Below are positions 1-9,672 of a stretch of DNA of 64,000 nucleotides, piece after piece. The notes under the pieces were generated by a model, which was not told the origin of the DNA, did no database searches, and saw only the letters and a list, made by a program, of their open reading frames with translations. The position numbers and the translations under genes are program-made. Each line of letters opens with the position of its first letter. The first letter of the stretch is position 1. This DNA comes from Streptomyces sp. NBC_01451 (GTDB lineage: Bacteria > Actinomycetota > Actinomycetes > Streptomycetales > Streptomycetaceae): the NCBI RefSeq assembly GCF_036227485.1, contig NZ_CP109479.1:5890001-5954000 (forward strand), in the 5' to 3' direction.

Positions 1-1855
1 TCAGCGTGGCGAGCTGGCCGAGGTTCATCTCCGGGATGACGACCTTGTCGTAGCGCCGCAGCACCTCGCCGAGATTCCTCGGGAACGGATTGAGGTGACG
101 CAGATGGGCCTGCGCGATCGACTCGCCCGCCGCCCGCAGCCGGCGTACCGCCGCGGTGATCGGCCCGTAGGTCGAACCCCAGCCCAGCACAAGGGCGTTG
201 GCCGTGCCGGACGGCTCGTCGACCACCAGATCCGGTACGTCGATGCCGTCGATCTTGGCCTGACGGGTACGCACCATCAGGTCGTGGTTGGCGGGATCGT
301 AGGAGATGTTGCCCGTGCCGTCCTGCTTCTCGATGCCGCCGATGCGGTGTTCGAGCCCGGGGGTGCCGGGAATGGCCCAGGGGCGGGCGAGGGACTGCGG
401 GTCCCGCTTGTAGGGCCAGAAGACCTCGGTGCCGTCGTCGAGGGTGTGGTTGGGTCCCTGGGCGAACTGGACCCGTAGATCCGGGAGTTCGTCGACGTCG
501 GGGATGCGCCAGGGCTCGGAGCCGTTGGCGAGGTACCCGTCGGAGAGCAGGAAGACCGGGGTCCGGTAGGTGAGGGCGATACGGGCGGCTTCGATGGCGG
601 CGTCGAAACAGTCGGCGGGTGTGCACGGGGCCACGATCGGGACCGGGGCCTCGCCGTTGCGGCCGAACATGGCCTGAAGCAGATCCGCCTGCTCGGTCTT
701 GGTCGGCAGCCCGGTGGAGGGCCCGCCGCGCTGGATGTCGATGACCAGCAACGGCAGTTCCATCGACACCGCCAGCCCGATGGTCTCGGACTTCAGGGCC
801 ACGCCGGGCCCCGAGGTGGTGGTGACGGCCAGCGACCCGCCGAAGGCGGCGCCCAGCGCGGCCCCGATACCCGCGATCTCGTCCTCGGCCTGGAAGGTGC
901 GGACACCGAAGTTCTTGTGCCTGCTCAGCTCGTGCAGGATGTCGGAGGCCGGCGTGATCGGATAGGACCCCAGGTACAGCGGCAGATCAGCCTGTTGACC
1001 GGCCGCGATCAGCCCGTACGACAGGGCCAGGTTCCCCGAGATGTTGCGATAGGTGCCGGTGGGGAACGCGGTGGAGGCCGGTGCGACCTCGTAACTGACC
1101 GCGAAGTCCTCGGTCGTCTCCCCGAAGTTCCAACCGGCCCTGAACGCGGCCAGGTTGGCGGCAGCGATGTCGGGCTTCTTGGCGAACTTCGCGGCCAGGA
1201 ACTTCTCGGTGCCCTCGGTGGGCCGGTGGTACATCCAGCTCAACAGGCCCAGCGCGAACATGTTCTTGCTGCGCTCGGCCTCCTTGCGGGTCAGCGCGAA
1301 CTCCTTGAGTGCCTCCACCGTGAGGGTGGTCAGTGGCACCGGATGCAGGCTGTACCCGTCGAGCGAGCCGTCCTCCAACGGCGAGGCCGCGTACCCCACC
1401 TTCTGCATGGCCCGCTTGGTGAACTCGTCCGTGTTGACGATGATCTCCGCGCCGCGCGGCACATCGGCGATGTTCGCCTTCAGCGCTGCCGGATTCATCG
1501 CGACGAGCACATTGGGCGCGTCGCCGGGCGTGAGGATGTCGTGGTCGGCGAAATGCAGCTGGAACGAGGAAACGCCCGGCAGGGTTCCTGCGGGCGCCCG
1601 GATCTCGGCGGGGAAGTTCGGCAGGGTGGACAGATCGTTCCCGAAGGACGCGGTCTCGGAGGTGAAGCGGTCCCCCGTGAGCTGCATACCGTCCCCGGAG
1701 TCCCCCGCGAACCGAATAATCACCCGATCGAGGCGGCGTACGTCCTTCACGCCCGCCGGATTGCGCTGCTCTCCCACGACGGCTCCGACGGCTCCGACGT
1801 CCGAGCCGGCCTTCTCCGCTGAACTCTCCGCTGGACTGCTGACCTGGCTGGTCAC
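1..1855 (-). CDS. korA: 2-oxoacid:ferredoxin oxidoreductase, alpha subunit (partial, runs off left edge)
   Basis: Alpha subunit of a 2-oxoglutarate/2-oxoacid:ferredoxin oxidoreductase, which decarboxylates a 2-oxoacid to its acyl-CoA while reducing ferredoxin; cytoplasmic. The frame starts at a GTG at 1855 with AAGGAGG about 9 nt upstream and stays open to base 1 (618 codons; family members are about 630-650). The N-terminal part is the fused gamma domain (FAGDSGDGMQLTGDRF), followed by the alpha domain with the YPITPAS motif and FQAEDEIAGIGAALGAAFGG. The beta subunit should lie just beyond the left edge. Its position beside a complex-I-like operon lacking the NADH module suggests a ferredoxin link. 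Exact substrate is inferred. Confidence 0.9.
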   Translation of the reverse strand, partial: MTSQVSSPAESSAEKAGSDVGAVGAVVGEQRNPAGVKDVRRLDRVIIRFAGDSGDGMQLTGDRFTSETASFGNDLSTLPNFPAEIRAPAGTLPGVSSFQLHFADHDILTPGDAPNVLVAMNPAALKANIADVPRGAEIIVNTDEFTKRAMQKVGYAASPLEDGSLDGYSLHPVPLTTLTVEALKEFALTRKEAERSKNMFALGLLSWMYHRPTEGTEKFLAAKFAKKPDIAAANLAAFRAGWNFGETTEDFAVSYEVAPASTAFPTGTYRNISGNLALSYGLIAAGQQADLPLYLGSYPITPASDILHELSRHKNFGVRTFQAEDEIAGIGAALGAAFGGSLAVTTTSGPGVALKSETIGLAVSMELPLLVIDIQRGGPSTGLPTKTEQADLLQAMFGRNGEAPVPIVAPCTPADCFDAAIEAARIALTYRTPVFLLSDGYLANGSEPWRIPDVDELPDLRVQFAQGPNHTLDDGTEVFWPYKRDPQSLARPWAIPGTPGLEHRIGGIEKQDGTGNISYDPANHDLMVRTRQAKIDGIDVPDLVVDEPSGTANALVLGWGSTYGPITAAVRRLRAAGESIAQAHLRHLNPFPRNLGEVLRRYDKVVIPEMNLGQLATL

Positions 1856-2049
1856 TGAACTGGACCTCCTTCGAGGCGGCGGCCTGGGACCGGCCCTCCC
1901 GCGGACCCTCCCAGGATCAACAGTACGTCGGTAAGGGTGGCCTTCCCGGGACTGATCGCATGATGGACGCCATTTTGAGACGGTGTGGCGCCCGGACTTG
2001 TCATGATTTCCTGCCCCGTGGCACTGACAGGGTGTCAGGTGTCAAGTGG

Positions 2050-2721
2050 TCAGGTGTTGAGGTAGGTCAGAACGGCCAGAACACGCCGGTGGTCGCCGTC
2101 GCTGGGGGAGAGTCCCAGCTTCAGGAATATGTTGCTGACGTGCTTCTCGACGGCCCCGTCACTCACCACGAGCTGCCGTGCGATGGCCGAATTCGTCCGG
2201 CCCTCCGCCATGAGCCCCAGCACCTCGCGCTCCCGGGGAGTGAGCCCGGCGAGCACGTCCTGCTTACGGCTGCGGCCCAGCAACTGGGCCACGACCTCCG
2301 GATCGAGCGCGGTACCCCCCTGGGCCACCCGCACCACCGCGTCCACGAACTCCCGCACCTCGGCTACCCGGTCCTTCAGCAGATACCCGACGCCCCGGCT
2401 GGACCCCGCGAGCAGCTCGGTCGCGTACCGCTCCTCGACGTACTGCGACAGCACGAGCACACCCAGTCCCGGATGCGATTTCCGCAGCTGTACGGCGGCC
2501 CGGACCCCTTCGTCGGTATGGGTGGGCGGCATCCGCACATCCGCCACGACGACATCCGGGAGCTCGTCCTGCGCGGCGAGCTCGGTAATGGTCTTGATCA
2601 GCGCGCCCCCGTCACCCACACCGGCGACGACATCATGCCCACGGTCGGTCAACAACCGGGTCAGGCCCTCTCTCAGCAGCACTGAATCCTCGGCGATGAC
2701 CACGCGCACCCTGTCCTCCAC
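2050..2721 (-). CDS. NarL/FixJ-type two-component response regulator
   Basis: DNA-binding response regulator of 223 aa. The receiver domain begins VRVVIAEDSVLLREGL; the phospho-acceptor Asp is about residue 61 in VVVADVRMPP, and the conserved Lys is in YLLKDRV. The C-terminus is a LuxR-type helix-turn-helix (LTPREREVLGLMAEG, then SDGAVEKHVSNIF). I chose the GTG at 2721, which directly precedes the receiver domain and has a GGGGAG about 9 nt upstream; an ATG at 2760 would add 13 residues. It is encoded on the same strand as two sensor kinases just upstream, either of which may be its partner. Target genes are unknown; the divergent nuo operon is an obvious candidate by position only. Confidence 0.92.
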   Translation of the reverse strand: MEDRVRVVIAEDSVLLREGLTRLLTDRGHDVVAGVGDGGALIKTITELAAQDELPDVVVADVRMPPTHTDEGVRAAVQLRKSHPGLGVLVLSQYVEERYATELLAGSSRGVGYLLKDRVAEVREFVDAVVRVAQGGTALDPEVVAQLLGRSRKQDVLAGLTPREREVLGLMAEGRTNSAIARQLVVSDGAVEKHVSNIFLKLGLSPSDGDHRRVLAVLTYLNT

Positions 2722-2837
2722 GATTCCCGGCTCCCCACCCCGTCCGAACACCAGGCTCAAGCATCCCAGTATTCGGACGAGGAAGGGGTTGTTGTCGATG
2801 GGTTTTCCCCGAGCCCCTTCCAGGGCGATCCGGCGCT

Positions 2838-2910
2838 TTTCAGCCCGTCCGGCGCTTGAGGACGAGCGCGTTCAGCGCGAAAGGGGGGCTGGGGGGCGCA
2901 GCCCCCAGGT
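2838..2910. repeat. Dispersed Streptomyces-type palindromic intergenic repeat, copy 1
   Basis: The intergenic stretch between kinase and regulator carries CAGCCCGTCCGGCGCTTGAG, a degenerate hairpin, then a G-run and GGGGGCGCAGCCCCC. The same elements recur in reverse orientation at 52874-52947. Such elements are common between Streptomyces genes; function is unknown, possibly transcript-end structure. Confidence 0.7.
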
Positions 2911-2966
2911 TCAGGAGGGGACGGGTAGGTGCGGCGGGGGCGAAACAAACCCGCCCCTCACCAACC

Positions 2967-4337
2967 TCACCCCCGCCAGGGCAACTCCGCGGTCACCCGG
3001 GTGGGCCCACCCACCGGCGAATCCACCACCAGAATCCCGTCCACCGCATCGAGCCGCCCCGCCAGCCCCGCCAACCCGGAACCGCCGGAGGCATCCGCAC
3101 CCCCCACCCCGTCATCCACCACCTGCAACATCAGCCGGTTCTCCACCCGCCAAACATCCACCGACGCCCCCGTCGCCCGCGCGTGCTTGCTGATGTTCTG
3201 TAGCAGCTCCGACACCGTGAAGTACGCGATCCCCTCGATCGCCGCGGCCGGCCGCTCCACCAGATCCACCTCCACCCGTACCGGCACCACACACCGCGAG
3301 GCCACCGCGGACAGTGCCGCGTCCAGCCCCCGGTCCGTCAGCACCGCCGGATGAATCCCGCGCGCCAGATCCCGCAGCTCCTGCAACGCCGTCTTCACCT
3401 CACCGTGCGCCTCGCCCACCATCCGCGCCGCCGCCTGCGGATCCTCCGCGAGCTTCTCCTTCGCGAGCCCCAGATCCATGGCCAGCGCCACCAGCCGCGC
3501 CTGCGCCCCGTCGTGCAGATCCCGCTCGATACGACGCAGGTCAGCCGCGGCGGTGTCGACCACGACCCCCCGGTCGGACTCCAGCTCGACCACGCGTGTC
3601 GCCAGCCGCGTCGGCCCGAGCAGCCCCCGCACCATCACCCGGTCCACGGAGGTCAGCGCCCGCACGATCCAGGGCGTGGCCATGGTGAACAGCAGCCCGA
3701 CCAGCGCGGTCACCGTGATCTCGAACGGGTTGTCGAGGTAGATGCTGTGCGTCTCGTCGCCGTACAGCTGGAGGCCGTCCTGCCCGCCGTACATCGGGAA
3801 GAGCCAGAACCACACCGGATACGTGAGCAGTGCCCACCCGTACACCCAGAAGATCACCGAGACCGTGAACGAGAACACCGCCCACGGCATGTGCAGCACC
3901 GAGTACAGCAGATGCCGCCACGAGGTCCCGCTCTTGAGCACGGCGCCCATCCAGGCCGCCGCCCCGGGCTTGCGCCCCCGTGCCGGCTCCGGTTCGGCGA
4001 CGTCCAGCCCGAGCAGCCCGCGCGCCATCTTCCGCTCCAGCACACCGAACCCCCGGCACCCCGCGAGCCCCACGGCCAGCACCGGAATCCCGAGGAAGGT
4101 GATGAGGAGAAGCGAGCCGGTGAAGGCCAGGGTGACGGCGTACGAGAACACCAGCACGCTGACCGGCAGGCTCAGCAGCACGTACGCGAACTCACGCCGG
4201 CTGCGCGCCTCGACGGGCGCCCGCAAGGCGGTCGGCAGCCGATGCCGCCGCTCCCCGGCGCCCCCGTCGGCCGTGCCGTGGAATCCGGCCCCGGGGCCGC
4301 CCTGTCGCCCGTACCCCTGCCCGTACTCCGTGGCCAT
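2967..4337 (-). CDS. Membrane sensor histidine kinase 1 (HisKA_3 type)
   Basis: A 456-aa histidine kinase that would phosphorylate the adjacent NarL-type regulator. The N-terminal half is a membrane sensor region with hydrophobic segments at about 50-70, 72-95, 150-180 and 205-225. The dimerisation/phospho-transfer segment is LRRIERDLHDGAQARLV with His275. The ATPase domain has its N-box at VSELLQNISKHA (Asn381) and G-boxes VVDDGVGG and GSGLAGLAGR. It is paralogous to the kinase encoded immediately upstream (4565-5776), and 50 bp encoding the segment before the phospho-His are identical in both. The signal sensed cannot be told from sequence. Confidence 0.92.
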   Translation of the reverse strand: MATEYGQGYGRQGGPGAGFHGTADGGAGERRHRLPTALRAPVEARSRREFAYVLLSLPVSVLVFSYAVTLAFTGSLLLITFLGIPVLAVGLAGCRGFGVLERKMARGLLGLDVAEPEPARGRKPGAAAWMGAVLKSGTSWRHLLYSVLHMPWAVFSFTVSVIFWVYGWALLTYPVWFWLFPMYGGQDGLQLYGDETHSIYLDNPFEITVTALVGLLFTMATPWIVRALTSVDRVMVRGLLGPTRLATRVVELESDRGVVVDTAAADLRRIERDLHDGAQARLVALAMDLGLAKEKLAEDPQAAARMVGEAHGEVKTALQELRDLARGIHPAVLTDRGLDAALSAVASRCVVPVRVEVDLVERPAAAIEGIAYFTVSELLQNISKHARATGASVDVWRVENRLMLQVVDDGVGGADASGGSGLAGLAGRLDAVDGILVVDSPVGGPTRVTAELPWRG

Positions 4338-4564
4338 CGGTCCAGTCCGTTCTACTAGGTCGGCTCATCAGCCAGTCAGCTCAGTCGGCTCAGCCGGGCG
4401 GCCGGCCGGCCAACCGAATGGCCGGCTGTCTGTCCGGCTGCCCGCCGGTGTCCTGCTCGTGTGTCATCAGCCTGCTCGCAGGGGGCGCCCCGGACCATGG
4501 AGCACGTAGGCGTCTTCCTCCGGGGGTTTTCCCTACCTACGCCTCGGCACCTCGGCGATTGCGC

Positions 4565-5776
4565 CTACGCCTCGACCCGTTCCCGCCAGGGCAGCTCGGC
4601 CGTGACCGTCGTGGGGCCGCCCTCGGGCGAGTCGATGACGAACAGCCCGTCCACCGCGCCCAGCCGGTCCGCGAGCCCCACCATCCCCGTACCGCCGTCG
4701 AGCCGCGCACCGCCGCGCCCGTCGTCCCATACCTGGATCAGCAGCCGGTCGTCGGTCCGCCAGACGTCGACGGACGCGTTGCGTGCCCCGCTGTGCTTGC
4801 TGATGTTCTGGAGCAGCTCGGAGACCGTGAAGTAGGCGATGCCCTCGATGGCGGCGGCCGGCCTGGCCGGCAGGTCGGCGGTCACCTTCACCGGCACGGT
4901 GCACCGCGAGGCCACCGAGGACAGCGCCGCGTCCAGCCCACGGTCGGTCAGTACGGCAGGGTGGATCCCGCGCGCCAGATCCCGCAGCTCCTGCAGTGCG
5001 AGCTTCACCTCGCCGTGCGCCTCCTCGACCATCGCCGCCACGTGCTCGTCGGCCTGGCCCTCCAGGATCTTCTCCTTGGCCAGCCCGAGCCCCATCGCGA
5101 GGTTCACGAGCCGGGCCTGCGCCCCGTCGTGCAGATCGCGCTCGATACGCCGCAGGTCAGCCGCGGCGGTGTCGACCACGACCCCCCGGTCGGACTCCAG
5201 TTCGGCGATACGGCGTTCCAGCTCGTCGGAGGGCGACAGCAGCCCGCGCACCATCGCCCGGTCCACGTTCGTGAGCCCCCGTGCCAGGAAGGGCAGCACC
5301 GGCCACAGCACGAAGAGCGACACGAGCGTCAGGGTGAAGGTGAGGATGCCCCAGGGCAGCCGGACGAAGTCGTACAGGATGGTGCGCCAGCCCACCGGGT
5401 CCTTCAGCGCCAGCATCATCTGCCCGAAGAACCCGAGCTCACGGCCACGGGCGCCGCGACCGCCGCCCAGCGGCAGCGGACTCGGCTCGTCCACCCGCAC
5501 CCCGAGAAGCACCCTGGCCCGCGCCCGCTCGAACCGGCCCAGCAGACGCGCGCCCATCAGTCCGGCGGCGAGCATCGGAAGACCGACGACCGTGAGCGTG
5601 AGGAAGGCACCGGTGCTCACCACGGTCACCACGTACACGAAACCGAACAGCGCCATCGGCAGGTTGGCCAGGAGGTGGGCGATCTCCTTCCACGTCTGCG
5701 GTTCGAGGGCGAAACGGACAGGGGGCAGTCGGTCGCCCTCGGTTTCCGCGCTGGTGGCGGTGATACGTGCGGTCAT
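4565..5776 (-). CDS. Membrane sensor histidine kinase 2 (HisKA_3 type)
   Basis: A 403-aa paralogue of kinase 1. Hydrophobic segments lie at about 32-75 and 140-165, the phospho-acceptor is His216 in RRIERDLHDGAQ, and the ATPase domain has VSELLQNISKHS and VWDDGRGG. I chose the ATG at 5776 because the sensor homology with kinase 1 begins shortly after it; the longer open frame upstream shows no kinase-like content. The gene lies 227 bp upstream of kinase 1 and is divergent from nuoA with a 219-bp gap. The intervening 4338-4564 is low complexity with no clear gene. Two kinases beside one regulator could mean integration of two signals or redundancy after duplication. Confidence 0.9.
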   Translation of the reverse strand: MTARITATSAETEGDRLPPVRFALEPQTWKEIAHLLANLPMALFGFVYVVTVVSTGAFLTLTVVGLPMLAAGLMGARLLGRFERARARVLLGVRVDEPSPLPLGGGRGARGRELGFFGQMMLALKDPVGWRTILYDFVRLPWGILTFTLTLVSLFVLWPVLPFLARGLTNVDRAMVRGLLSPSDELERRIAELESDRGVVVDTAAADLRRIERDLHDGAQARLVNLAMGLGLAKEKILEGQADEHVAAMVEEAHGEVKLALQELRDLARGIHPAVLTDRGLDAALSSVASRCTVPVKVTADLPARPAAAIEGIAYFTVSELLQNISKHSGARNASVDVWRTDDRLLIQVWDDGRGGARLDGGTGMVGLADRLGAVDGLFVIDSPEGGPTTVTAELPWRERVEA

Positions 5777-5901
5777 GCCCGCCAGCCTGCCCGCCGCCGC
5801 GCCACGGCGCCATGAGGCGGACCGCCCGGCGACCCGGGGGAAAACCCCACCTTGCACACCACTTGCACACCAGCCGGACATGGCCATGTGTGACGGGCTG
5901 C

Positions 5902-5929
5902 TTACGGTCTCTTTAGCAGGCCCTAGACT
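5902..5929 (+). promoter_or_regulatory. Candidate promoter of the nuo operon
   Basis: TTACGG at 5902-5907 and TAGACT at 5924-5929, 16 bp apart, fit Streptomyces -35/-10 elements. The expected start is near 5936, about 60 nt before nuoA. Placement is by pattern only. Confidence 0.4.
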
Positions 5930-5995
5930 CCCGTCCGTACAGATCGCCGAAGACCAGGGGCGAGATGTCACGAGGCCAGGGAGCGAGGGACGGGC

Positions 5996-6409
5996 ATGCC
6001 GGCACCGACCGCCGTAGCCACGACGGAGCACATCGCAGCGTCGGAGTACTTCCAGTCCTACTCCGTCGTCGGACTGCTCGCCGCCGTCGGCGTGCTCTTC
6101 GTCGCGGTCGCCTTCGGGGCCGGGCGCCTGCTGCGCCCCGTGGTCCCGACCCCCGAGAAGCTCATGACGTACGAGTGCGGTGTCGACCCCGTCGGCGAGG
6201 GCTGGGCCCACACCCAGGTCCGCTACTACGTCTACGCCTTCCTCTACGTCATCTTCGCCGTCGACTCGATCTTCCTGTTCCCCTGGGCGACCGTCTTCGC
6301 GGCTCCCGGCTACGGCGCGGCCACCCTCGTCGAGATGTTCGTCTTCCTCGGCTTCCTGGCCGTGGGCCTGCTCTACGCATACAAGAAGGGCGTCCTGACA
6401 TGGACGTGA
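5996..6409 (+). CDS. nuoA: Complex-I-like subunit NuoA
   Basis: Small membrane subunit of a complex-I-like proton pump, 137 aa with three predicted helices (about 24-45, 80-100, 105-128). The family loop is present as [12 protein letters not shown], followed by [19 protein letters not shown] start at 5996 with a GAGGGACGG stretch upstream. First gene of a ten-gene operon in which each gene overlaps or nearly touches the next, implying one transcript and coupled translation. It overlaps nuoB by 10 nt. Confidence 0.95.
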   Translation: MPAPTAVATTEHIAASEYFQSYSVVGLLAAVGVLFVAVAFGAGRLLRPVVPTPEKLMTYECGVDPVGEGWAHTQVRYYVYAFLYVIFAVDSIFLFPWATVFAAPGYGAATLVEMFVFLGFLAVGLLYAYKKGVLTWT

Positions 6410-7041
6410 CGCCAGAAGCGAATTCGCCGGCGCCCGTGCCGGCACCCGTTCCGGCGCCTGTGCCTGTGCTGCTGCCGGAGCCGAAACGGCTGGGCGCCCT
6501 CGCCCGCCTGGCCCCCGAGCCGATGAAGGTGGTCCTGAACTGGGGCCGCCGCTACTCGCTCTGGGTCTTCAACTTCGGCCTCGCCTGCTGCGCGATCGAG
6601 TTCATCGCCGCGTCCATGGCCCGCCACGACTTCATCCGCCTCGGCGTGATCCCCTTCGCCCCCGGGCCGCGCCAGGCCGACCTGATGGTGGTCTCGGGCA
6701 CGGTCACGGACAAGATGGCCCCGGCGGTACGGCGCCTGTACGAACAGATGCCCGAGCCGAAATACGTCATCTCCTTCGGTGCGTGCAGCAACTGCGGCGG
6801 CCCGTACTGGGACTCCTACTCCGTGACGAAGGGCGTCGACCAGATCATCCCGGTCGATGTCTACGTCCCCGGGTGCCCGCCCCGGCCCGAGGCGCTGCTC
6901 CAGGGCATCCTCAAGCTCCAGGAGAAGATCGCCCGGGAGTCCCTGGGCGACCGCTACGCGTCCGGACCGGCGACGCGTCCCTCACCGGCCGCGCTCCAGA
7001 GCCCCCTGGTGCAGCCGCCGACCGCGGGGGAGGCAAGTTGA
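6400..7041 (+). CDS. nuoB: Complex-I-like subunit NuoB (cluster N2 subunit)
   Basis: Hydrophilic subunit carrying the terminal [4Fe-4S] cluster N2, 213 aa. Cluster ligands are visible: adjacent Cys63-Cys64 in GLACCAIEF, Cys129 in GACSNCGG and Cys159 in VPGCPPRPE. Residues about 10-26 are a Pro/Ala/Val repeat ([11 protein letters not shown]) that is not part of the fold. ATG at 6400 overlaps the nuoA stop. A longer in-frame start at 5965 would run through all of nuoA and is rejected. In canonical complex I this subunit packs against NuoD, which is absent from this operon. Confidence 0.94.
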   Translation: MDVTPEANSPAPVPAPVPAPVPVLLPEPKRLGALARLAPEPMKVVLNWGRRYSLWVFNFGLACCAIEFIAASMARHDFIRLGVIPFAPGPRQADLMVVSGTVTDKMAPAVRRLYEQMPEPKYVISFGACSNCGGPYWDSYSVTKGVDQIIPVDVYVPGCPPRPEALLQGILKLQEKIARESLGDRYASGPATRPSPAALQSPLVQPPTAGEAS

Positions 7042-8048
7042 CGGCCACCGGCTGGCTGCCCGCCTCCACCGAGGAACTCTTCGGTACGGAGGCCACGGCC
7101 GAGGAGTCCTACGACGTCCTGACCGTCGACGTACCCCCGACGTCCTGGACCTCCGCGCTGGAGACCGCACGCGACCGCCTCTCCTGCACCTACTTCGACT
7201 GGCTCAGCGCGGTCGACGAACCGGGCACGGGCTTCCGCGTCGCCGCCCACGTGGTCGCCCTCTCCCCGGTCCGCCGCCTCCTCGTACGGACGACGGTCCC
7301 GCACGAGTCCGCCGTACTGCCCTCCCTGGTGAACGTCTACGCGGGCGCCGCCTGGCACGAGCGCGAGACGCACGAGATGTTCGGCGTACGTTTCGAGGGC
7401 CACCCGGGCCTCGACCACCTCCTCCTCCCGGAGACCTTCGAGGGCCACCCCCTCCGCAAGGACTTCGTGCTGGCGGCCCGCGTCGCCAAGGCCTGGCCGG
7501 GCGCGAAGGAACCGGGGGAGTCGGAACACGGCGGGCCCAAGCGCCGCCAGATGCTCCCGCCCGGCGTCCCCGACCCCAACGAGTGGGGCCCCCTGAAGGG
7601 CCAGCTCCGTCCGGCCCCGACCCGCCCGGCCCGCGCCGCCGCCGGCCGCGCGACCGGCGACCGCCCGGTACGCCGCACCCGCACGGCATCGGACGGCTCG
7701 GCAAGCCGGCCCCCGGCAGGCGAGACCCCGGCACCGGAGGGCACTCCCACGGAGGCCCCGCCGGCTTCGCCTCCGCCCGCTGCCCAGGCCCCGACGGCCG
7801 CACCTCGCCGGGCGCGCAGCGTGAGCCAGGGTTCGGCATCGCAGCAGCAACCGCAGCAACCGCAGCAACCGCGGAATCCGGCGACCGAGGCCACCCAGCC
7901 ACCACCCACGCCGGACGCCCCTTGGCACCACGCCCGGCCGGCCTTCGACGAACCCACCCCCGAGAACCCCACCCCCGAGAACCCCACCCCCGAGAACCCC
8001 ACCCCCGAGAACCCCGCGCCCGACAACCCGCCAGGAGGCTCGGAGTGA
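7038..8048 (+). CDS. nuoC: Complex-I-like subunit NuoC with long disordered C-terminal tail
   Basis: NuoC (30-kDa-type) subunit of the peripheral arm. The start is a TTG at 7038 overlapping the nuoB TGA, with GGGGGAGG just upstream. Residues 1-170 hold the family core, including [18 protein letters not shown] and HPLRKDFVL. Residues about 190-336 are Pro/Ala/Arg/Gln-rich and include [10 protein letters not shown] and four PTPEN repeats. At 336 aa it is well over the usual length of about 180-250. There is no fused NuoD domain; the tail is low complexity. What the tail does is unknown. Confidence 0.9.
   Translation: MTATGWLPASTEELFGTEATAEESYDVLTVDVPPTSWTSALETARDRLSCTYFDWLSAVDEPGTGFRVAAHVVALSPVRRLLVRTTVPHESAVLPSLVNVYAGAAWHERETHEMFGVRFEGHPGLDHLLLPETFEGHPLRKDFVLAARVAKAWPGAKEPGESEHGGPKRRQMLPPGVPDPNEWGPLKGQLRPAPTRPARAAAGRATGDRPVRRTRTASDGSASRPPAGETPAPEGTPTEAPPASPPPAAQAPTAAPRRARSVSQGSASQQQPQQPQQPRNPATEATQPPPTPDAPWHHARPAFDEPTPENPTPENPTPENPTPENPAPDNPPGGSE
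7953..8012 (+). repeat. Four tandem 15-bp repeats within nuoC
   Basis: Four head-to-tail copies of CCCACCCCCGAGAAC encode (PTPEN)4 near the NuoC C-terminus. The 15-bp unit keeps frame, so copy-number change would only lengthen or shorten the tail. Confidence 0.9.
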
Positions 8049-9013
8049 ACGACGCGCTCGACGTCGCCCTGCGACTCCTGATCGTCTTCGTCGTCTTCCT
8101 CACCTTCCCCCTGATCGTCGGTCAGGCCGAGCACAAGGTGATGGCCCACATGCAGGGCCGCCTCGGCCCGATGTACGCCGGCGGCTTCCACGGCTGGGCC
8201 CAACTGGTCGCCGACGGCGTGAAGTTCGCGCAGAAGGAGGACATCGTCCCGGCCGGAGCCGACCGCCGTATCTTCCAGCTCGCCCCCGCCGTGGCCCTCC
8301 TCCCGTACCTCCTCGTCCTCCTCGCCATCCCGATCGGCCCGGGCGACGGCGCCGTCGGAGAGGCCGTCGACGCGGGCATCTTCTTCGTCCTCGCCGTCAT
8401 GGGCGTGGGCGTCCTCGGCTCGCTCATGGCCGGCTGGGCGTCGGCCAACAAGTTCTCCCTCCTCGGCGGCCTGCGCACCGCCGCCCAACTCCTCGCCTAC
8501 GAACTCCCGATGCTCCTCACCGCCGCCTCGGTCGCGATGGCTGCGGGAACGGTGTCGATCCCCGGCATCCTCGACGCCTTCGAGTGGTGGTGGCTGCCCT
8601 GGCAGATCGCCGGCGCGGTCATCTTCTTCGTGGCCGGCCTCGCCGAACTCCAACGGCCCCCCTTCGACATGCCGGTGGCCGACTCGGAGATCATCTTCGG
8701 CGCCTACACCGAGTACACCGGCCTCCGCTTCGCCCTCTTCCTCCTCGCCGAGTACGCCGGGATCGTCGTCCTGTGCGGCCTGACCACCGTCCTCTTCCTG
8801 GGCGGCTGGCACGGCCCCTGGGCCACCGACGGCCTCGGCTGGGTCTGGACCCTCCTGAAGACGGCAGTGCTGGCCTTCGTCGTGATCTGGCTGCGCGTCA
8901 CCTATCCACGCCTGCGCGAGGACCAGCTCCAGAAGCTCTCCTGGACCCTCCTCGTCCCCCTCTCCCTCGCCCAGATCGCCCTCACCGGCATCGTGAAGGT
9001 GGTGATCTCGTGA
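8045..9013 (+). CDS. nuoH: Complex-I-like subunit NuoH
   Basis: Membrane subunit forming the quinone-chamber floor and the link to the proton-pumping arm, 322 aa with about eight helices. Family motifs: [23 protein letters not shown], and [19 protein letters not shown] at 8045 overlaps the nuoC stop and is preceded by AGGAGG. The usual acidic loop after RxPFD is (D/Q)-P-E-A-E-x-E; here it reads MPVADSE, so the first Glu is Val and the second is Asp. With no NuoD in the operon, this hints at a changed quinone or docking site. Confidence 0.94.
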   Translation: MNDALDVALRLLIVFVVFLTFPLIVGQAEHKVMAHMQGRLGPMYAGGFHGWAQLVADGVKFAQKEDIVPAGADRRIFQLAPAVALLPYLLVLLAIPIGPGDGAVGEAVDAGIFFVLAVMGVGVLGSLMAGWASANKFSLLGGLRTAAQLLAYELPMLLTAASVAMAAGTVSIPGILDAFEWWWLPWQIAGAVIFFVAGLAELQRPPFDMPVADSEIIFGAYTEYTGLRFALFLLAEYAGIVVLCGLTTVLFLGGWHGPWATDGLGWVWTLLKTAVLAFVVIWLRVTYPRLREDQLQKLSWTLLVPLSLAQIALTGIVKVVIS

Positions 9014-9672
9014 CCACGGCCGAGCCTCTCCCGCCCGCCAGGTCCCGCATCCCCGGCATCGGCCTGGCCAAGGGCCTGGCAGTCACCCTCCGCACGATGA
9101 CGAAGAAGACCGTCACCGCGCAGTACCCGGACGTCCAGCCCGACCTTCCGCCCCGCTCCCGCGGAGTCATCGGCCTCTTCGAGGAGAACTGCACGGTCTG
9201 CATGCTGTGCGCCCGCGAGTGCCCGGACTGGTGCATCTACATCGACTCCCACAAGGAGACGGTCCCGGCCGCCGCCCCCGGTGGCCGCGAGCGCAGCCGC
9301 AACGTCCTCGACCGCTTCGCCATCGACTTCTCCCTCTGCATGTACTGCGGTATCTGCATCGAGGTGTGCCCCTTCGACGCCCTCTTCTGGTCACCGGAGT
9401 TCGAGTACGCCGAGACCGACATCCACGAACTCACCCACGAACGCGACAAGCTCCGCGAGTGGATGTGGACGGTCCCGGCGCCGCCCGCCCTCGACCCCGC
9501 CGCCGAGGAGCCCAAGGAGATCGCCACCGCCCGCAAGACGGCGGAGAAACTGGCAGCCACGCAGGCCACGCAGGCCACGCAGGCCACCCAGGCCACGCCG
9601 AACGAGCCCACCGAGCCCGCCGATCGCACCGAGCCCACTGGGCCCGCCGAGCCGCAGGAGGGAACGTCGTGA
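9010..9672 (+). CDS. nuoI: Complex-I-like subunit NuoI (2 x [4Fe-4S] ferredoxin-like)
   Basis: Peripheral-arm subunit with two [4Fe-4S] clusters, 220 aa. Cluster ligands: Cys61, 64, 67 and 71 in [12 protein letters not shown], and Cys110, 113, 116 and 120 in [15 protein letters not shown] at 9010 overlaps the nuoH stop (GTGA). The C-terminus is an Ala/Thr/Gln tail with repeated ATQ units. In complexes without the NuoEFG module this subunit is the likely entry point for electrons from ferredoxin (established for several ferredoxin-dependent relatives; inferred here). Confidence 0.95.
   Translation: MTTAEPLPPARSRIPGIGLAKGLAVTLRTMTKKTVTAQYPDVQPDLPPRSRGVIGLFEENCTVCMLCARECPDWCIYIDSHKETVPAAAPGGRERSRNVLDRFAIDFSLCMYCGICIEVCPFDALFWSPEFEYAETDIHELTHERDKLREWMWTVPAPPALDPAAEEPKEIATARKTAEKLAATQATQATQATQATPNEPTEPADRTEPTGPAEPQEGTS

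Noticed and set aside
1..1855. korA as a pseudogene
   Set aside because: The frame is open to the edge with all expected motifs; it is only cut by the window.
5965..6399. N-terminal extension of NuoB or an extra gene overlapping nuoA
   Set aside because: The upstream frame is Arg-rich shadow of nuoA; the NuoB fold begins after 6400.
7038..8048. A fused NuoCD protein that would supply the missing NuoD
   Set aside because: Beyond residue 190 the protein is low complexity with none of the NuoD motifs.
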